The notes beneath the pieces were generated by a model. That model saw only the letters and a program-made list of their open reading frames with translations. It was not told where the DNA came from and searched no databases. A program made the translations under genes and the position numbers. This document shows, piece by piece, positions 39,635 through 49,711 of a stretch of 64,000 bases of DNA (position 1 is its first letter; every line of letters begins with the position of its first letter). The DNA comes from Erythrobacteraceae bacterium. GTDB lineage: Bacteria; Pseudomonadota; Alphaproteobacteria; Sphingomonadales; Sphingomonadaceae. Where the stretch lies: positions 124,001 to 188,000 of the forward strand of contig JAHEAX010000059.1 of NCBI GenBank assembly GCA_024642525.1, written 5' to 3'.

Positions 39635-40387
39635 ATGTTCGACCTTACTGGCATGAATGCCCTTGTAACCGGCGCCAGTGGCGGCATCGGTTCATCCATC
39701 GCCCGTTCGCTGGCATCGCGCGGCGCACGGTTGGCGCTTTCAGGCTCGAACGGAGCGAAATTGCGCGCTTTCCGCGAGGAACTGAATGACGAATTCGGCC
39801 ATGATCACGTTGAAATAACCTGCAATCTTTCCAAGACCGAAGATGTCGAGAACCTGGTTCCTGCCACCATCGACACACTGGGCAAGCTGGATATCCTCGT
39901 CAACAATGCCGGCATCACGCGTGACAATCTGGCGATGCGAATGAAGGACGAGGAATGGGACGAGGTGATCAAGGTCAACCTCGAAGCCGCATTCCGCCTG
40001 ATGCGCGCTGCTGCGCGCCCGATGATGAAGGCGCGTTTTGGCCGCATGATCAATATAACCAGCGTGGTGGGTGCCACCGGCAATCCGGGGCAGATGAACT
40101 ATGCTGCGGCCAAGGCCGGCCTTGTCGGCATGTCCAAAAGCCTGGCACAGGAACTGGCCACTCGCGGCATCACCGTGAACTGCGTCGCTCCGGGCTTTAT
40201 CCGCACTGCAATGACCGACGAATTGCCCGATGCCCAGAAGGAAGCGCTGAATGCGCGTATCCCGATGGGCCGGATGGGCGAGGGTGAGGATATTGGCGCT
40301 GCTGTGGCGTATCTCGCATCGAAGGAAGCATCTTACGTCACCGGCCAGACACTGCACGTGAATGGCGGCATGGCCATGATGTCGTAA
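39635..40387 (+). CDS. fabG: 3-oxoacyl-ACP reductase
   Basis: ALVTGASGGIGSSIARSLA; NNAGITRDNLAMRMKDEEWDEVI; YAAAKAGLVGMSKSLAQE. Confidence 0.95.
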   Translation: MFDLTGMNALVTGASGGIGSSIARSLASRGARLALSGSNGAKLRAFREELNDEFGHDHVEITCNLSKTEDVENLVPATIDTLGKLDILVNNAGITRDNLAMRMKDEEWDEVIKVNLEAAFRLMRAAARPMMKARFGRMINITSVVGATGNPGQMNYAAAKAGLVGMSKSLAQELATRGITVNCVAPGFIRTAMTDELPDAQKEALNARIPMGRMGEGEDIGAAVAYLASKEASYVTGQTLHVNGGMAMMS

Positions 40388-40431
40388 GCTTCATCAGGTT
40401 TATCCCCAAGGAATCGACCATCCACCGACTG

Positions 40432-40466
40432 TAACCTTGCCGCCAAAGTCTCGAACGCTAAGGTTA
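40432..40466. repeat. 7-bp inverted repeat in the fabG-dnaN intergenic region
   Basis: TAACCTT-(21 nt)-AAGGTTA, perfect arms. Confidence 0.5.
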
Positions 40467-40552
40467 TTTGACCATTTTTTCCGGCGCAGGCAGACGAATC
40501 TGCTTCTCCAACTGCAGGGGCGCCGGTGCACAAGAAGGATTGAGTAGGACCG

Positions 40553-41680
40553 ATGAAGGCCACAATCGAACGTGCCACGCTGCTGCGCTGTCTTTCCCAC
40601 GTCCAGTCGGTGGTGGAGCGTCGGAACACGATCCCCATCCTGTCCAACGTGCTGATTGACGCTGACGCAGGCGGCTCTCTCAAAGTCATGGCGACCGATC
40701 TCGATCTTCAGGTGACCGAGAACATGGCTGCAGCTTCGGTGGAAAGTCCCGGCGCCATTACCGTTTCAGCGCATCTGCTGTTCGATATTGCCCGTAAATT
40801 GCCCGAAGGCAGCCAGGTCAGCCTTGAAACCGCAGATAACCGCATGGCGGTGAAGGCAGGACGCAGCCGTTTCTCGCTACCGACCCTGCCACGTGATGAT
40901 TTTCCGGTTATCGTCGAAGGCGACCTTCCGACCAGTTTCGAACTGCCGGCCAAGACACTGGCTGAAATGATCGACCGCACGCGGTTCGCCATCTCGACCG
41001 AGGAAACGCGCTATTACCTCAATGGCATCTTCCTCCATGTCACTGATGAAGACCAGCCGGTGCTGAAGGCCGCAGCCACTGACGGCCACAGGCTCGCCCG
41101 GTTCACACTGGCCCGCCCTGATGGCGCGGAAGGCATGCCGGATGTGATCGTGCCGCGCAAAGCCATCACAGAACTGCGCAAGTTGCTGGAAGAATCGCTG
41201 GATGCAAATGTCCAGATCGACCTTTCTGCCAGCAAGATCCGTTTCACGATGGGCGGCGAGGGCGGCGTTGTTCTCACCAGCAAGCTGATTGACGGGACAT
41301 TCCCTGATTACAGCCGCGTTATCCCCACGGGTAATGACAAGCTGCTGAAAATCGATCCGCGCAGCTTCTATGAAGGCGTAGACCGCGTGGCGACCATCGC
41401 CACTGAAAAAACGCGCGCTGTAAAAATGGGCCTCGACCAGGACAAGGTGACCCTGTCTGTATCCAGCCCCGACAATGGCACCGCTGCTGAAGAACTGGCT
41501 GCCGATTATGGCGCAGAAGGCTTCGAGATCGGCTTCAATGCCAATTATCTCAAGGATATCCTCAGCCAGATCGAAGGCGATACGGTTGAATTGCACCTGG
41601 CAGATGCCGGTGCGCCAACGCTAATCCGCAAGGATGACAAGAGCGCAGCTCTTTACGTCCTGATGCCGATGCGGGTCTGA
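40553..41680 (+). CDS. dnaN: DNA polymerase III beta subunit (sliding clamp)
   Basis: 375 aa; MKATIERATLLRCLSHVQSVVERRNTIPILSNVLIDA; C-terminal ALYVLMPMRV. Confidence 0.97.
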   Translation: MKATIERATLLRCLSHVQSVVERRNTIPILSNVLIDADAGGSLKVMATDLDLQVTENMAAASVESPGAITVSAHLLFDIARKLPEGSQVSLETADNRMAVKAGRSRFSLPTLPRDDFPVIVEGDLPTSFELPAKTLAEMIDRTRFAISTEETRYYLNGIFLHVTDEDQPVLKAAATDGHRLARFTLARPDGAEGMPDVIVPRKAITELRKLLEESLDANVQIDLSASKIRFTMGGEGGVVLTSKLIDGTFPDYSRVIPTGNDKLLKIDPRSFYEGVDRVATIATEKTRAVKMGLDQDKVTLSVSSPDNGTAAEELAADYGAEGFEIGFNANYLKDILSQIEGDTVELHLADAGAPTLIRKDDKSAALYVLMPMRV

Positions 41681-41781
41681 TTGGGCATTTCTGATGTTGC
41701 GGGTGGGCAATTCTATTCGGATTGCCCCTCGCATACCGGCCCATGACGGTATAGATTGCTCCCGATAAACTGGAGAGTTCA

Positions 41782-42855
41782 ATGAGCCAGATCGTCCAAG
41801 TCGTTCGCGGCGACCTTACCGACGCAAAATTGGTAGATGTCGCGATGCCGCCGTTGGCGCAAGGCGCTGTGCGTCTGAAGATCGAGAGCTTTTCCGTCAC
41901 CGCCAACAACGTCACCTATGCGGTGGTGGGCGACCAGATGGGCTATTGGAACTTCTTCCCAGGCGAGGGAGATCGCGGCGTGGTGCCTATGTGGGGCCAT
42001 GCGATTGTCGAACAATCGAACCACCCTGAATTTGCTGTCGGCGAGCGGGTCTATGGCTATTTGCCGATGGGCACGCATCTCGATGTGGTGCCGGGCAAGA
42101 TCAGCGAAGGCGGCTTTACCGACATGGCCGAACATCGCCAGCCGATGAGCCCGATTTACAACCAGTATTCGCGCCTTGCAGCCGACCCGGAACATGACGC
42201 GCAAAAGGAGCCGCAGCGGATGATTTTCGGTCCGCTGTTCAAGACCGGCTTTCTCATCGAAACCATGTTTTCAGGCGAAAAATGGTTTGGCGCAGAAGCA
42301 ATGGTGATGACCAGCGCATCGTCCAAGACCAGTATGGCGCTGGCCAGTGTGGCCAGGGACAAGTCCCCGCAGATCAAGCGGGTGGGCCTTACCTCTTCGG
42401 GCAATGTGGAATTCGTGAAGGCCAGCGGGCTTTATGATCAGGTCCTGTCCTATGACGAGGTGGGCAAGCTGGACCATGTGCGGACCGTGTCGGTGGATTT
42501 TGCCGGCAATGCCGCGGTCCTGCGCGCCATTCACGAACACTTGGGCGATAATCTCGCCTATTCATGCCTTGTCGGCGCGACCCATATAGGCGGGCGCGCG
42601 GGCGGTGCAGGCGGAATGCCGGGGCCGGAACCCATCCTGTTCTTCGCGCCGCATTATGCGGTTGCCGCGGTGAACGAGATGGGCGCGAAGGCCTTTGGGC
42701 AGTCAATCGCGTCGAGCTGGCGCAAGTTCCTCCAGGAAGTGGAGGAAACTGTCGAAGTCGAAGTGCGCAAAGGCATCGACGCGGCGCGCGAAACCTTTGT
42801 CACCATGGTTGGCGGTAGTGTCGACCCTGCGGCTGGGATCGTGATCGAGCCGTGA
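41782..42855 (+). CDS. DUF2855 family protein
   Basis: VRLKIESFSVTANNVTYAVVGDQMGYWNFFP...VPMWGHAIVEQSNHPEFAVGERVYGYLPMGTHL; typical DUF2855 MDR-like fold. Confidence 0.85.
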   Translation: MSQIVQVVRGDLTDAKLVDVAMPPLAQGAVRLKIESFSVTANNVTYAVVGDQMGYWNFFPGEGDRGVVPMWGHAIVEQSNHPEFAVGERVYGYLPMGTHLDVVPGKISEGGFTDMAEHRQPMSPIYNQYSRLAADPEHDAQKEPQRMIFGPLFKTGFLIETMFSGEKWFGAEAMVMTSASSKTSMALASVARDKSPQIKRVGLTSSGNVEFVKASGLYDQVLSYDEVGKLDHVRTVSVDFAGNAAVLRAIHEHLGDNLAYSCLVGATHIGGRAGGAGGMPGPEPILFFAPHYAVAAVNEMGAKAFGQSIASSWRKFLQEVEETVEVEVRKGIDAARETFVTMVGGSVDPAAGIVIEP

Positions 42856-42859
42856 GGGC

Positions 42860-43879
42860 TTAACCCGCGATATCGACCACGATTTTGCCGAAGTGGCGGT
42901 TGGCTTCCTGATGGCGGAAGGCATCCGCCAGCTTTGCCAGTTCGAAATGGTCTGAAATGATGGGCTTGATGCCATTGGCATTGATGCCCGCGATCATGTC
43001 GCGCTGCTGCTTGCAACTGCCCACCGTCAGGCCCTGAACACGCAGGTTCTTGGCCATCAAAAGCCCTGTTTGCACTGGGCCGGCAAACCCGGCCAGAACG
43101 CCGATCATCGCCACGTGGCCGCCAACGCGGGTAGCCATCATCGACTGGTCCAGCGTCCCTGCGCCGCCAATTTCGACCACGCAATCCACACCGGCACCGC
43201 CAGTGATTTTAAGCGCCTCTGCGCCCCAGGCTTGCGTTTCCTTGTAATTGATCAGGTGATCCGCGCCGAGGCTGCGCAGTCGTTCCAGCTTTTCGTCAGA
43301 CGAACTGGTGGCAATTACGCTTGCCCCTGCCGCCTTGGCAAATTGCAGGGCGAACACGGAAACACCGCCGCTGCCTTGCACCAGAACCGTGTCGCCCGGC
43401 TTTATCGAATTATCGACAAACAGCGCTCGCCACGCGGTCAGGCCGGCACAGGTCAGCGTAGCTGCTTCGGCGTGCGAATAGCCCTTTGGTGCATGGGTGA
43501 ACCAGTTTGTCGGGGCGACGATGGCTTCTCGCGCATACCCGTCAATCCCGTCACCTGGCACGCGCGTGAAGGCAGTGGCAGGCGTCTGCCCGTCCTCCCA
43601 ATCGGGGAAGAAGGTCGAAACGACAGAATCGCCCACGGCAAATTCGGTCACGCCAGCGCCGATTGCCACCACTTCGCCTGCGCCATCCGACATGGGAATG
43701 CGGCCGGTTTGGGCAGGGATCATGCCTGTGACAACGGCATAGTCATGGAAATTGAGCGAAGACGCTTTCAGCGCAACACGCACTTCGCCGGGGCCGGGCG
43801 TACCGGGATCATCCAGGCTGACGACTTCGAGTGTATCCAGTGATGCCGGCGAGCCGACCCTTACTGCTGCAATGCTCAT
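42860..43879 (-). CDS. MDR-family NAD(P)-dependent alcohol dehydrogenase/quinone oxidoreductase
   Basis: LVQGSGGVSVFALQFAKAAGASVIATSSSDEKLERLRSLGADHLINYKET; starts [43 protein letters not shown]. Confidence 0.88.
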   Translation of the reverse strand: MSIAAVRVGSPASLDTLEVVSLDDPGTPGPGEVRVALKASSLNFHDYAVVTGMIPAQTGRIPMSDGAGEVVAIGAGVTEFAVGDSVVSTFFPDWEDGQTPATAFTRVPGDGIDGYAREAIVAPTNWFTHAPKGYSHAEAATLTCAGLTAWRALFVDNSIKPGDTVLVQGSGGVSVFALQFAKAAGASVIATSSSDEKLERLRSLGADHLINYKETQAWGAEALKITGGAGVDCVVEIGGAGTLDQSMMATRVGGHVAMIGVLAGFAGPVQTGLLMAKNLRVQGLTVGSCKQQRDMIAGINANGIKPIISDHFELAKLADAFRHQEANRHFGKIVVDIAG

Positions 43880-45630
43880 TCGGCTGCCTCCGCCAGTTCG
43901 GCACGCTGCGGGCCGCGGATCAACCCGCCCGGTGTGGCCCCGGTCCATTTGCCGTCGCGGAAAGTGACTGTGCCGCCTTTGATCGTCATCACGTATCCTT
44001 CAGCCTTTTGCAGCAGCCGTTTGCCGCCTGCGGGAAGATCAAATGCGAGCCAGGGTTTGCCCAGCTTGATCTTGTCCATGTCGATGATGTTGAGATCTGC
44101 CAGATAGCCTGGCGCAATGACGCCGCGATCTTCGAGGCCGTAGAGGCGCGCAGTGTCGAGGCACTGGCGCTTTACGGCGTTTTCAAGGGTGATGCGGTCG
44201 CCCCGCTTGCGGTCACGGACCCAATGCTGGAGCATGAATGTCGGGCTGGCTGCATCGCAGATCGTGCCGCAATGCGCGCCGCCATCCGACAGGGAGTTTA
44301 CCGTGTCATCGCTATGTTGAAGCGGGAAGAGGAAATCCAGATTGCCGTCGGCGTAATTGAGGATGGGCAGGTAGATGAAGCCCTTTCCATCATTCGCGCA
44401 GAGCATGTCATAGGCATATTCCTGCGGATCGACGCCCTGTGCATTGGCACGCGCATTTACGCTGGCGCTTTCTTCCGGTTCGTAATCGAAATCAGGGTCC
44501 ATTTCATATTGCATGGCCCAACCTTGCGTCACCACCATCAGGAACGAGAGAATGTCCTGCGGCGCGCCGGTATAATCGTTTGATTCTGCCAGCATCTTTG
44601 CCTTGAAGGCCGGGTCCAGTAATTTTGCCTTCTGTTCGTCCCACGACAGTTCGGCGATTTCGGTCCAGCTTGGGCGGTAGACGAAGGGGTGCACGGTCCC
44701 TTGCCACGCCATGACGATACCGTTTCCGCGCAAGGCAATCTGGGCGACGATATTTGCGCCATTGTCATTCTGTGCGCGCATGGATGAAATCTGTTCTTCC
44801 AGCGGCAATTCCTTGGCGATGGATTGCAGCGCAGCAAAGGTGACGGGCAGGCCGGTTTCGCGGCTGAGATTGCCCATCCATTCAAATTCGTTCCACTCGC
44901 GCTTCATGTCGCTGGCCATTTCAAACACGCCATGTCCGGCGCGGCCCATTGCGCGCCCGATGATGACCAGTTCTTCCGCTGTTGCAGTGGTGCCCGGCAC
45001 CAGTTCGCCATCCACGCTCTTGTGCAGAACAGTGCGGCTGGTGGAAAAGCCGAGGGCGCCTGCCTTGACGCCTTCTTCGACGATGGCGGACATCTGGGCA
45101 AGATCATCTTCGGTCGGCACCGCGCCGGGCTGTTCGCGATCACCCAGCACATAGGCACGGACGGCACCGTGCGGCACATGGGTGCCGACATCGACAGTGC
45201 GCGGCATTTTTTCCAGCGCGTCGAGATATTCGGGGAATGTTTCCCAATCCCAGCTCATGCCTTCGGCAAGTGCGGTGCCGGGAATATCCTCGACCCCTTC
45301 CATCAGCTTGATCAGCCATTCGTGGCGATCTGGGCGCGCTGGCGCGAAGCCGACACCGCAATTGCCCATCACCACGGTGGTGACACCGTGCCAGCTTGAA
45401 GGTGCCATTTCCTGGTCCCAGGTGGCTTGCCCGTCATAATGGGTGTGAATATCGACAAAACCCGGCGTCACAATATTGCCGCCTGCATCGATTTCCTCGG
45501 CAGCGTCGCCGGTTATGGTGCCGACCTGGGCAATAAGGCCATCCTTGATGGCAATGTCGCCGCTGAACCGGTTGCTTCCGGTGCCATCCACGATGGTCCC
45601 GTTACGAATGATCATATCGAATGCAGGCAT
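43876..45630 (-). CDS. N-acyl-D-amino-acid deacylase/D-aminoacylase-type amidohydrolase
   Basis: [37 protein letters not shown]...[46 protein letters not shown]. Confidence 0.87.
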   Translation of the reverse strand: MPAFDMIIRNGTIVDGTGSNRFSGDIAIKDGLIAQVGTITGDAAEEIDAGGNIVTPGFVDIHTHYDGQATWDQEMAPSSWHGVTTVVMGNCGVGFAPARPDRHEWLIKLMEGVEDIPGTALAEGMSWDWETFPEYLDALEKMPRTVDVGTHVPHGAVRAYVLGDREQPGAVPTEDDLAQMSAIVEEGVKAGALGFSTSRTVLHKSVDGELVPGTTATAEELVIIGRAMGRAGHGVFEMASDMKREWNEFEWMGNLSRETGLPVTFAALQSIAKELPLEEQISSMRAQNDNGANIVAQIALRGNGIVMAWQGTVHPFVYRPSWTEIAELSWDEQKAKLLDPAFKAKMLAESNDYTGAPQDILSFLMVVTQGWAMQYEMDPDFDYEPEESASVNARANAQGVDPQEYAYDMLCANDGKGFIYLPILNYADGNLDFLFPLQHSDDTVNSLSDGGAHCGTICDAASPTFMLQHWVRDRKRGDRITLENAVKRQCLDTARLYGLEDRGVIAPGYLADLNIIDMDKIKLGKPWLAFDLPAGGKRLLQKAEGYVMTIKGGTVTFRDGKWTGATPGGLIRGPQRAELAEAAE

Positions 45631-45703
45631 GGTTTTTCCTCTCTCGAAAAAGAAGGTTCCATAAAGCAACGGATGAGTCCAGCGGGGAGATGTATTTCCC
45701 GGT

Positions 45704-47020
45704 TCAGTCGCGGGCGCGGATCATCGCTTCGATGTCGACGAACTTTTCACGGGGCGCACCTTCGCGCGCAGCAGCCGCTTCTGCTTCCTCGATTTTTTTC
45801 CAGTCGCGGAAGGTCACGATATCAAGATCGCGGGCTTTGGCCAGTTCATCAAAGCCTGCGCGGCCTTTCTTGTCGGCACGGCCTAGCTTGCCACTGTCCA
45901 TATCCTCGACGATCTTGTCGATCACGCCATAACCGTCGGGCCGGTTGGTGCCGATGGTGCCCGATGGGCCGCGGCGTGCCCAGCCGACGCAGTAAAGGCC
46001 GGTAAGGATGCGGCCTTCATCATTGGCAAAGCGGCCCATCCTTTCATCAAACGGGACATCGGGAATGGGCGACGTGCGATAGCCGATGCAGCTCACCACG
46101 ATGTCTGCGGGTATCTTGTAGAATTCTCCGGTGCCGACCGCGCGGCCGGTGGTCACCGTGGTGCGTTCAACCTCCACTGCTTCCACCTTGCCATTGCCGA
46201 TAAAGCGGGTGGGGCTGGCGAAGAGGTCAAAATGGATTTCTATCTTTGCGTCCGCGTGCACGCTCTCAGGAATGGCAGCAAAACTGCGCAAATGGGTGAC
46301 TGATTTGCGTAGGCCCGGTTCCAGTATCGCGTCTTCGGCTTCGTCGGGCAGGTCTTCGGGGTCGACACGTGGGACTGCCCGTTCAAGATGGGCAAGTTCG
46401 CCCAGTTCCTTGGGCGTCATGGCGACCTGGTGCGGCCCGCGGCGGGCAACGATGGTGATCTTTTCAATGCCGGATGCACAGAGCGCCTCAAGCGCGTGGC
46501 TGACAATATCGCTGCCGGCAAATTCATCGCGTGTCTTGGCAAGGATTCGCGCCACGTCCAGCGCGACATTGCCCATGCCGATGACGACCGCATGTTTGCC
46601 TGAAAGGTCAGGGTCGAGCGCGGCAAACTGCGGGTGGCCATTATACCAGCCGACAAAGGCTGCGCTGCCGAACACATTGGCCAGTCTTTCACCCGGCAGG
46701 CCGAGCGGGCGATCATTGGGAGCTCCGGTCGCCAGCACCACTGCGTCATAGAGTTTGGCCAGATCGGCAATCGTCACATCTTCGCCGATGGAAACATTGC
46801 CCACAAAACGGACATTATCTGTCAGCGCGGTTTTTTCGTAACGCCGCGAGACAGCCTTTATCGATTGGTGGTCGGGGGCAACACCGGTGCGGATCAGGCC
46901 ATATGGAACAGGCAGCCGGTCGAACACATCGACCTGCACATCATCGCCCCAGTATTTTTGTGCGGCTTCTGCCGTGTAATAGCCGGCAGGACCCGAACCG
47001 ATAATTGCAATATGGCGCAT
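45704..47020 (-). CDS. Adrenodoxin-reductase/FprA-type FAD-dependent ferredoxin-NADP reductase
   Basis: IAIIGSGPAGYYTAEAAQK...DVFDRLPVPYGLIRTGVAPDHQSIKAVSRRYEKT; VVIGMGNVALDVARILAK; CVGWARRGPSGTIGTNRPDGYGV. Confidence 0.9.
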   Translation of the reverse strand: MRHIAIIGSGPAGYYTAEAAQKYWGDDVQVDVFDRLPVPYGLIRTGVAPDHQSIKAVSRRYEKTALTDNVRFVGNVSIGEDVTIADLAKLYDAVVLATGAPNDRPLGLPGERLANVFGSAAFVGWYNGHPQFAALDPDLSGKHAVVIGMGNVALDVARILAKTRDEFAGSDIVSHALEALCASGIEKITIVARRGPHQVAMTPKELGELAHLERAVPRVDPEDLPDEAEDAILEPGLRKSVTHLRSFAAIPESVHADAKIEIHFDLFASPTRFIGNGKVEAVEVERTTVTTGRAVGTGEFYKIPADIVVSCIGYRTSPIPDVPFDERMGRFANDEGRILTGLYCVGWARRGPSGTIGTNRPDGYGVIDKIVEDMDSGKLGRADKKGRAGFDELAKARDLDIVTFRDWKKIEEAEAAAAREGAPREKFVDIEAMIRARD

Positions 47021-47868
47021 CAGGCCGCCTTTTTCTGCTCCATACGTTCAGGAGCTGCGAGGAAGTTACGGATAGCATCTACGCTTTCATCATGATGGCT
47101 CAGCAGGAACAGATGTCCGCCGCCTTCCATCACCACCAATTCGCTATTGGGGATGAGCGCCTTGAGTATTTTGCCATTGGCCAGCGGAACAATCTGGTCA
47201 TCATCGCCCATCAGTATGAGGGTCTGTTTCTTCATGAATGGCAGGGCAGGAACGCTGGTCCAGCCGAGCATCGCCAGCAGCTGGTACATATAGCCGCGCG
47301 GGCTGGGCGGTGTGAGGCGGGCCATATGGCCACCCTTGCCGGGCGATCCGGCCAATGCACCGCCATAAAGCGTTTCGAAATGTTCGGCCATGAAGGCTGC
47401 GTCGACATAGCGGCGCGGATTGGCCATTTTGGTCAGCGCAGCAGGGTTACCCGGCACCATCACCATGCCGGCGCTGGTGGCAACCAGCACGAGGCGGCGG
47501 GTTGTGCCGGGGTATTGAATGGCGAAATGCTGTGCCATCGCGCCGCCCCAGCTGATGCCCATCACATCAACCTGGTTGATCCCGAAACGGTTCAGCAACT
47601 GCATGGTGGTCCATGCCATTGTCACCGTGTTGTAGGGCACGAGCGGATCGGGCGACTTGCCCACACCGGGCATGTCGAACATGATGAAGCCGCGGTCGTT
47701 CAGCGCTTCTGCCAAAGGAGCCACTGCTTCAATATTTGCGCCAATGCCGTTGAAGAACAATACAGGCGGGTGATCGCTTGGTTCGTCAAGACGCCACCGC
47801 GCAACGCGTAATACGCGGCCACCGACTGTTTCCATGGAGATGTCGGCAGTTTTCATTGCGTCAGTCAA
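47020..47868 (-). CDS. phaZ: PhaZ-like intracellular PHA depolymerase / alpha-beta hydrolase
   Basis: VMGISWGGAMAQHFAIQYPGTTRRLVLVATSAGMVMVPGNPAALTKMANPRRYV...YQLLAMLGWTSVPALPFMKKQTLILMGDDDQIVPLAN, very similar to Pseudomonas PhaZ. Confidence 0.82.
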   Translation of the reverse strand: MTDAMKTADISMETVGGRVLRVARWRLDEPSDHPPVLFFNGIGANIEAVAPLAEALNDRGFIMFDMPGVGKSPDPLVPYNTVTMAWTTMQLLNRFGINQVDVMGISWGGAMAQHFAIQYPGTTRRLVLVATSAGMVMVPGNPAALTKMANPRRYVDAAFMAEHFETLYGGALAGSPGKGGHMARLTPPSPRGYMYQLLAMLGWTSVPALPFMKKQTLILMGDDDQIVPLANGKILKALIPNSELVVMEGGGHLFLLSHHDESVDAIRNFLAAPERMEQKKAA

Positions 47869-47902
47869 ACAGCTATTCCTTTGAATTTATTATTTTTATT
47901 TA

Positions 47903-49597
47903 TCAATGTTCTTCGAGAACATAGCGACCTGGGGCAGGATCCAGCGGCTTGAACTTGGCATTGCCGACCTTCTTGGGGGCAGCCCTCATCTTGCCGGAAC
48001 GGGCCTGAACCCATTCCACCCAATATGGCCACCAACTGCCAGCTACTTCTTCTGTTCCGGCCAGCCATTCATCGACATCGGCCGGCGGTTGGCCGGGCTT
48101 TTTCGATTTGAAATATTTGGCCTTGGGGTTGCCCGGCGGGTTGAGGATGGCCTGCATATGCCCAGCCTGGCTGAGCACGAAGGTCACGTCTTTCGACCCG
48201 AACAGCTGGGTCGACCGGTAGCAGGCGCGCCACGGAGTAATATGGTCAGTCACGCCGCCAAGGATGAACAGGTCGCTCGTCACCTTGCTCAGGTCGATCT
48301 TGTGATCGGCCATTTCAACTTCACCCTTCTTGGTGAAGGCAAGCGTTTCGAAAATGGTGAGGAAGTCGCCCATCAGGCTGGCGGAAAGATTGGTCGCATC
48401 CGCATTCCAGAACAATACGTCGAATGCCGGCGGGTCTTCGCCCAGCAGGTAATTGTTGATGACGTAGTTCCAGATGAGGTCATTGGGCCGCAGCCACGCA
48501 AAGCCGCGGGCAAGTGAATCGCCTTCGATCACGCCTTGCTTGGCCGCACGGCGGCGGGCCAGTTGCATCCCGTTTTCGCTGACCAGCGACCCTGCCTCGA
48601 TGTCGTTCTGCTTGGGGTGGAGAACGCAGACCATCAGGGTGAGCGCGCCCAGCAAATCGTCGCCATCTGCCGCCAGCTTGCTGGCAAGAATGGCCGCTGT
48701 CTGTCCGCCGGAACAGCCGGCTGAAACATTCACTTTTTTCGCGCCGGTGATGGCTGCGACCGCTTCCATCGCTTCGCGGCAGGACCGGATATAGTCTGCC
48801 ATGCCCCAGCAACCCTGTTCCTTCGAAGGGTTACGCCAGCTGATGACAAAGGTCTGGATGCCATTGTCCAGCTGCCATTTGACCACCGACTTATCCGGGC
48901 TCAGATCATTGATATACATCTTGTTGATTTGCGGCGGAATTGTCAGCTGCGGAGTTTCGTAAACTTCATCGGTGGTGGGCGCATAATGCACCAGTTCCAT
49001 CATTTCCGTGCGCAATACGACGGAGCCTTTTGAAGTTGCGATGTTCTCGCCCAGCTTGAACGGCCGCTTGTCCACCTGGCTGACCATGCCCTTGTTATGG
49101 ACGATGTCCTCATAGGCGTTCTTCAGGCCCTTCACCAGGCTCATCCCGCCGCTGTCGATGACGCGTTTCTGTGCGGTGGGGTTGCCTGCCAAAGTGTTGG
49201 TCGGGGCAAGGCTGTCGATGATGATATTGGAGATGAAGTTGGCGCGGTCGCGTTCGAGTTCGTCCAGTTCCAGATCATTGAGCCAGTTGCTCATGCCCTT
49301 CTGGACTGCGAGGTAATATTGCGCGCCTGCACGGAAGAAGGGGTTATATTGCCAGGCCGGGTCCTTGAACCGCTTGTCCTTGGGATCTGGCGCAAGGTCC
49401 GATTTGCCAGTCATGATCTTGATCATGTCTTCGCCCATCGAACGGGCGTGTTTCATGCTGCGCGCCGGGTCTGATGCAGTTTCCCTGAGAAGCAAGGCGA
49501 TTGCGCCCATGAAATCCTCTCGCGCAAGGCCAATCATCGGCCCCAGTGCTGTCGTTGATTGCGCCGCTTCGTTTTCGAGCGTCTTGCGATTAGCCAT
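47903..49597 (-). CDS. phaC: Class I-type poly(3-hydroxyalkanoate) synthase
   Basis: PPQINKMYINDLSPDKSVVKWQLDNGIQTFVISWRNPSKEQ; FAWLRPNDLIWNYVINNYLLGEDPPAFDVLFWNADATNLSA; GSWWPYWVEWV; PAPGRYV. Nucleophile box AGCSGG. Confidence 0.93.
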   Translation of the reverse strand: MANRKTLENEAAQSTTALGPMIGLAREDFMGAIALLLRETASDPARSMKHARSMGEDMIKIMTGKSDLAPDPKDKRFKDPAWQYNPFFRAGAQYYLAVQKGMSNWLNDLELDELERDRANFISNIIIDSLAPTNTLAGNPTAQKRVIDSGGMSLVKGLKNAYEDIVHNKGMVSQVDKRPFKLGENIATSKGSVVLRTEMMELVHYAPTTDEVYETPQLTIPPQINKMYINDLSPDKSVVKWQLDNGIQTFVISWRNPSKEQGCWGMADYIRSCREAMEAVAAITGAKKVNVSAGCSGGQTAAILASKLAADGDDLLGALTLMVCVLHPKQNDIEAGSLVSENGMQLARRRAAKQGVIEGDSLARGFAWLRPNDLIWNYVINNYLLGEDPPAFDVLFWNADATNLSASLMGDFLTIFETLAFTKKGEVEMADHKIDLSKVTSDLFILGGVTDHITPWRACYRSTQLFGSKDVTFVLSQAGHMQAILNPPGNPKAKYFKSKKPGQPPADVDEWLAGTEEVAGSWWPYWVEWVQARSGKMRAAPKKVGNAKFKPLDPAPGRYVLEEH

Positions 49598-49711
49598 CCT
49601 GTTCCCCACCGGGCTGATTATTCGCCCTTATTTGCAGACCATGCACTCCAGCTTTCCGATTGGCAAGACGGGCCGCAGGCGAAGCAACAGGCAGTGGCGA
49701 AACCGCAATTT

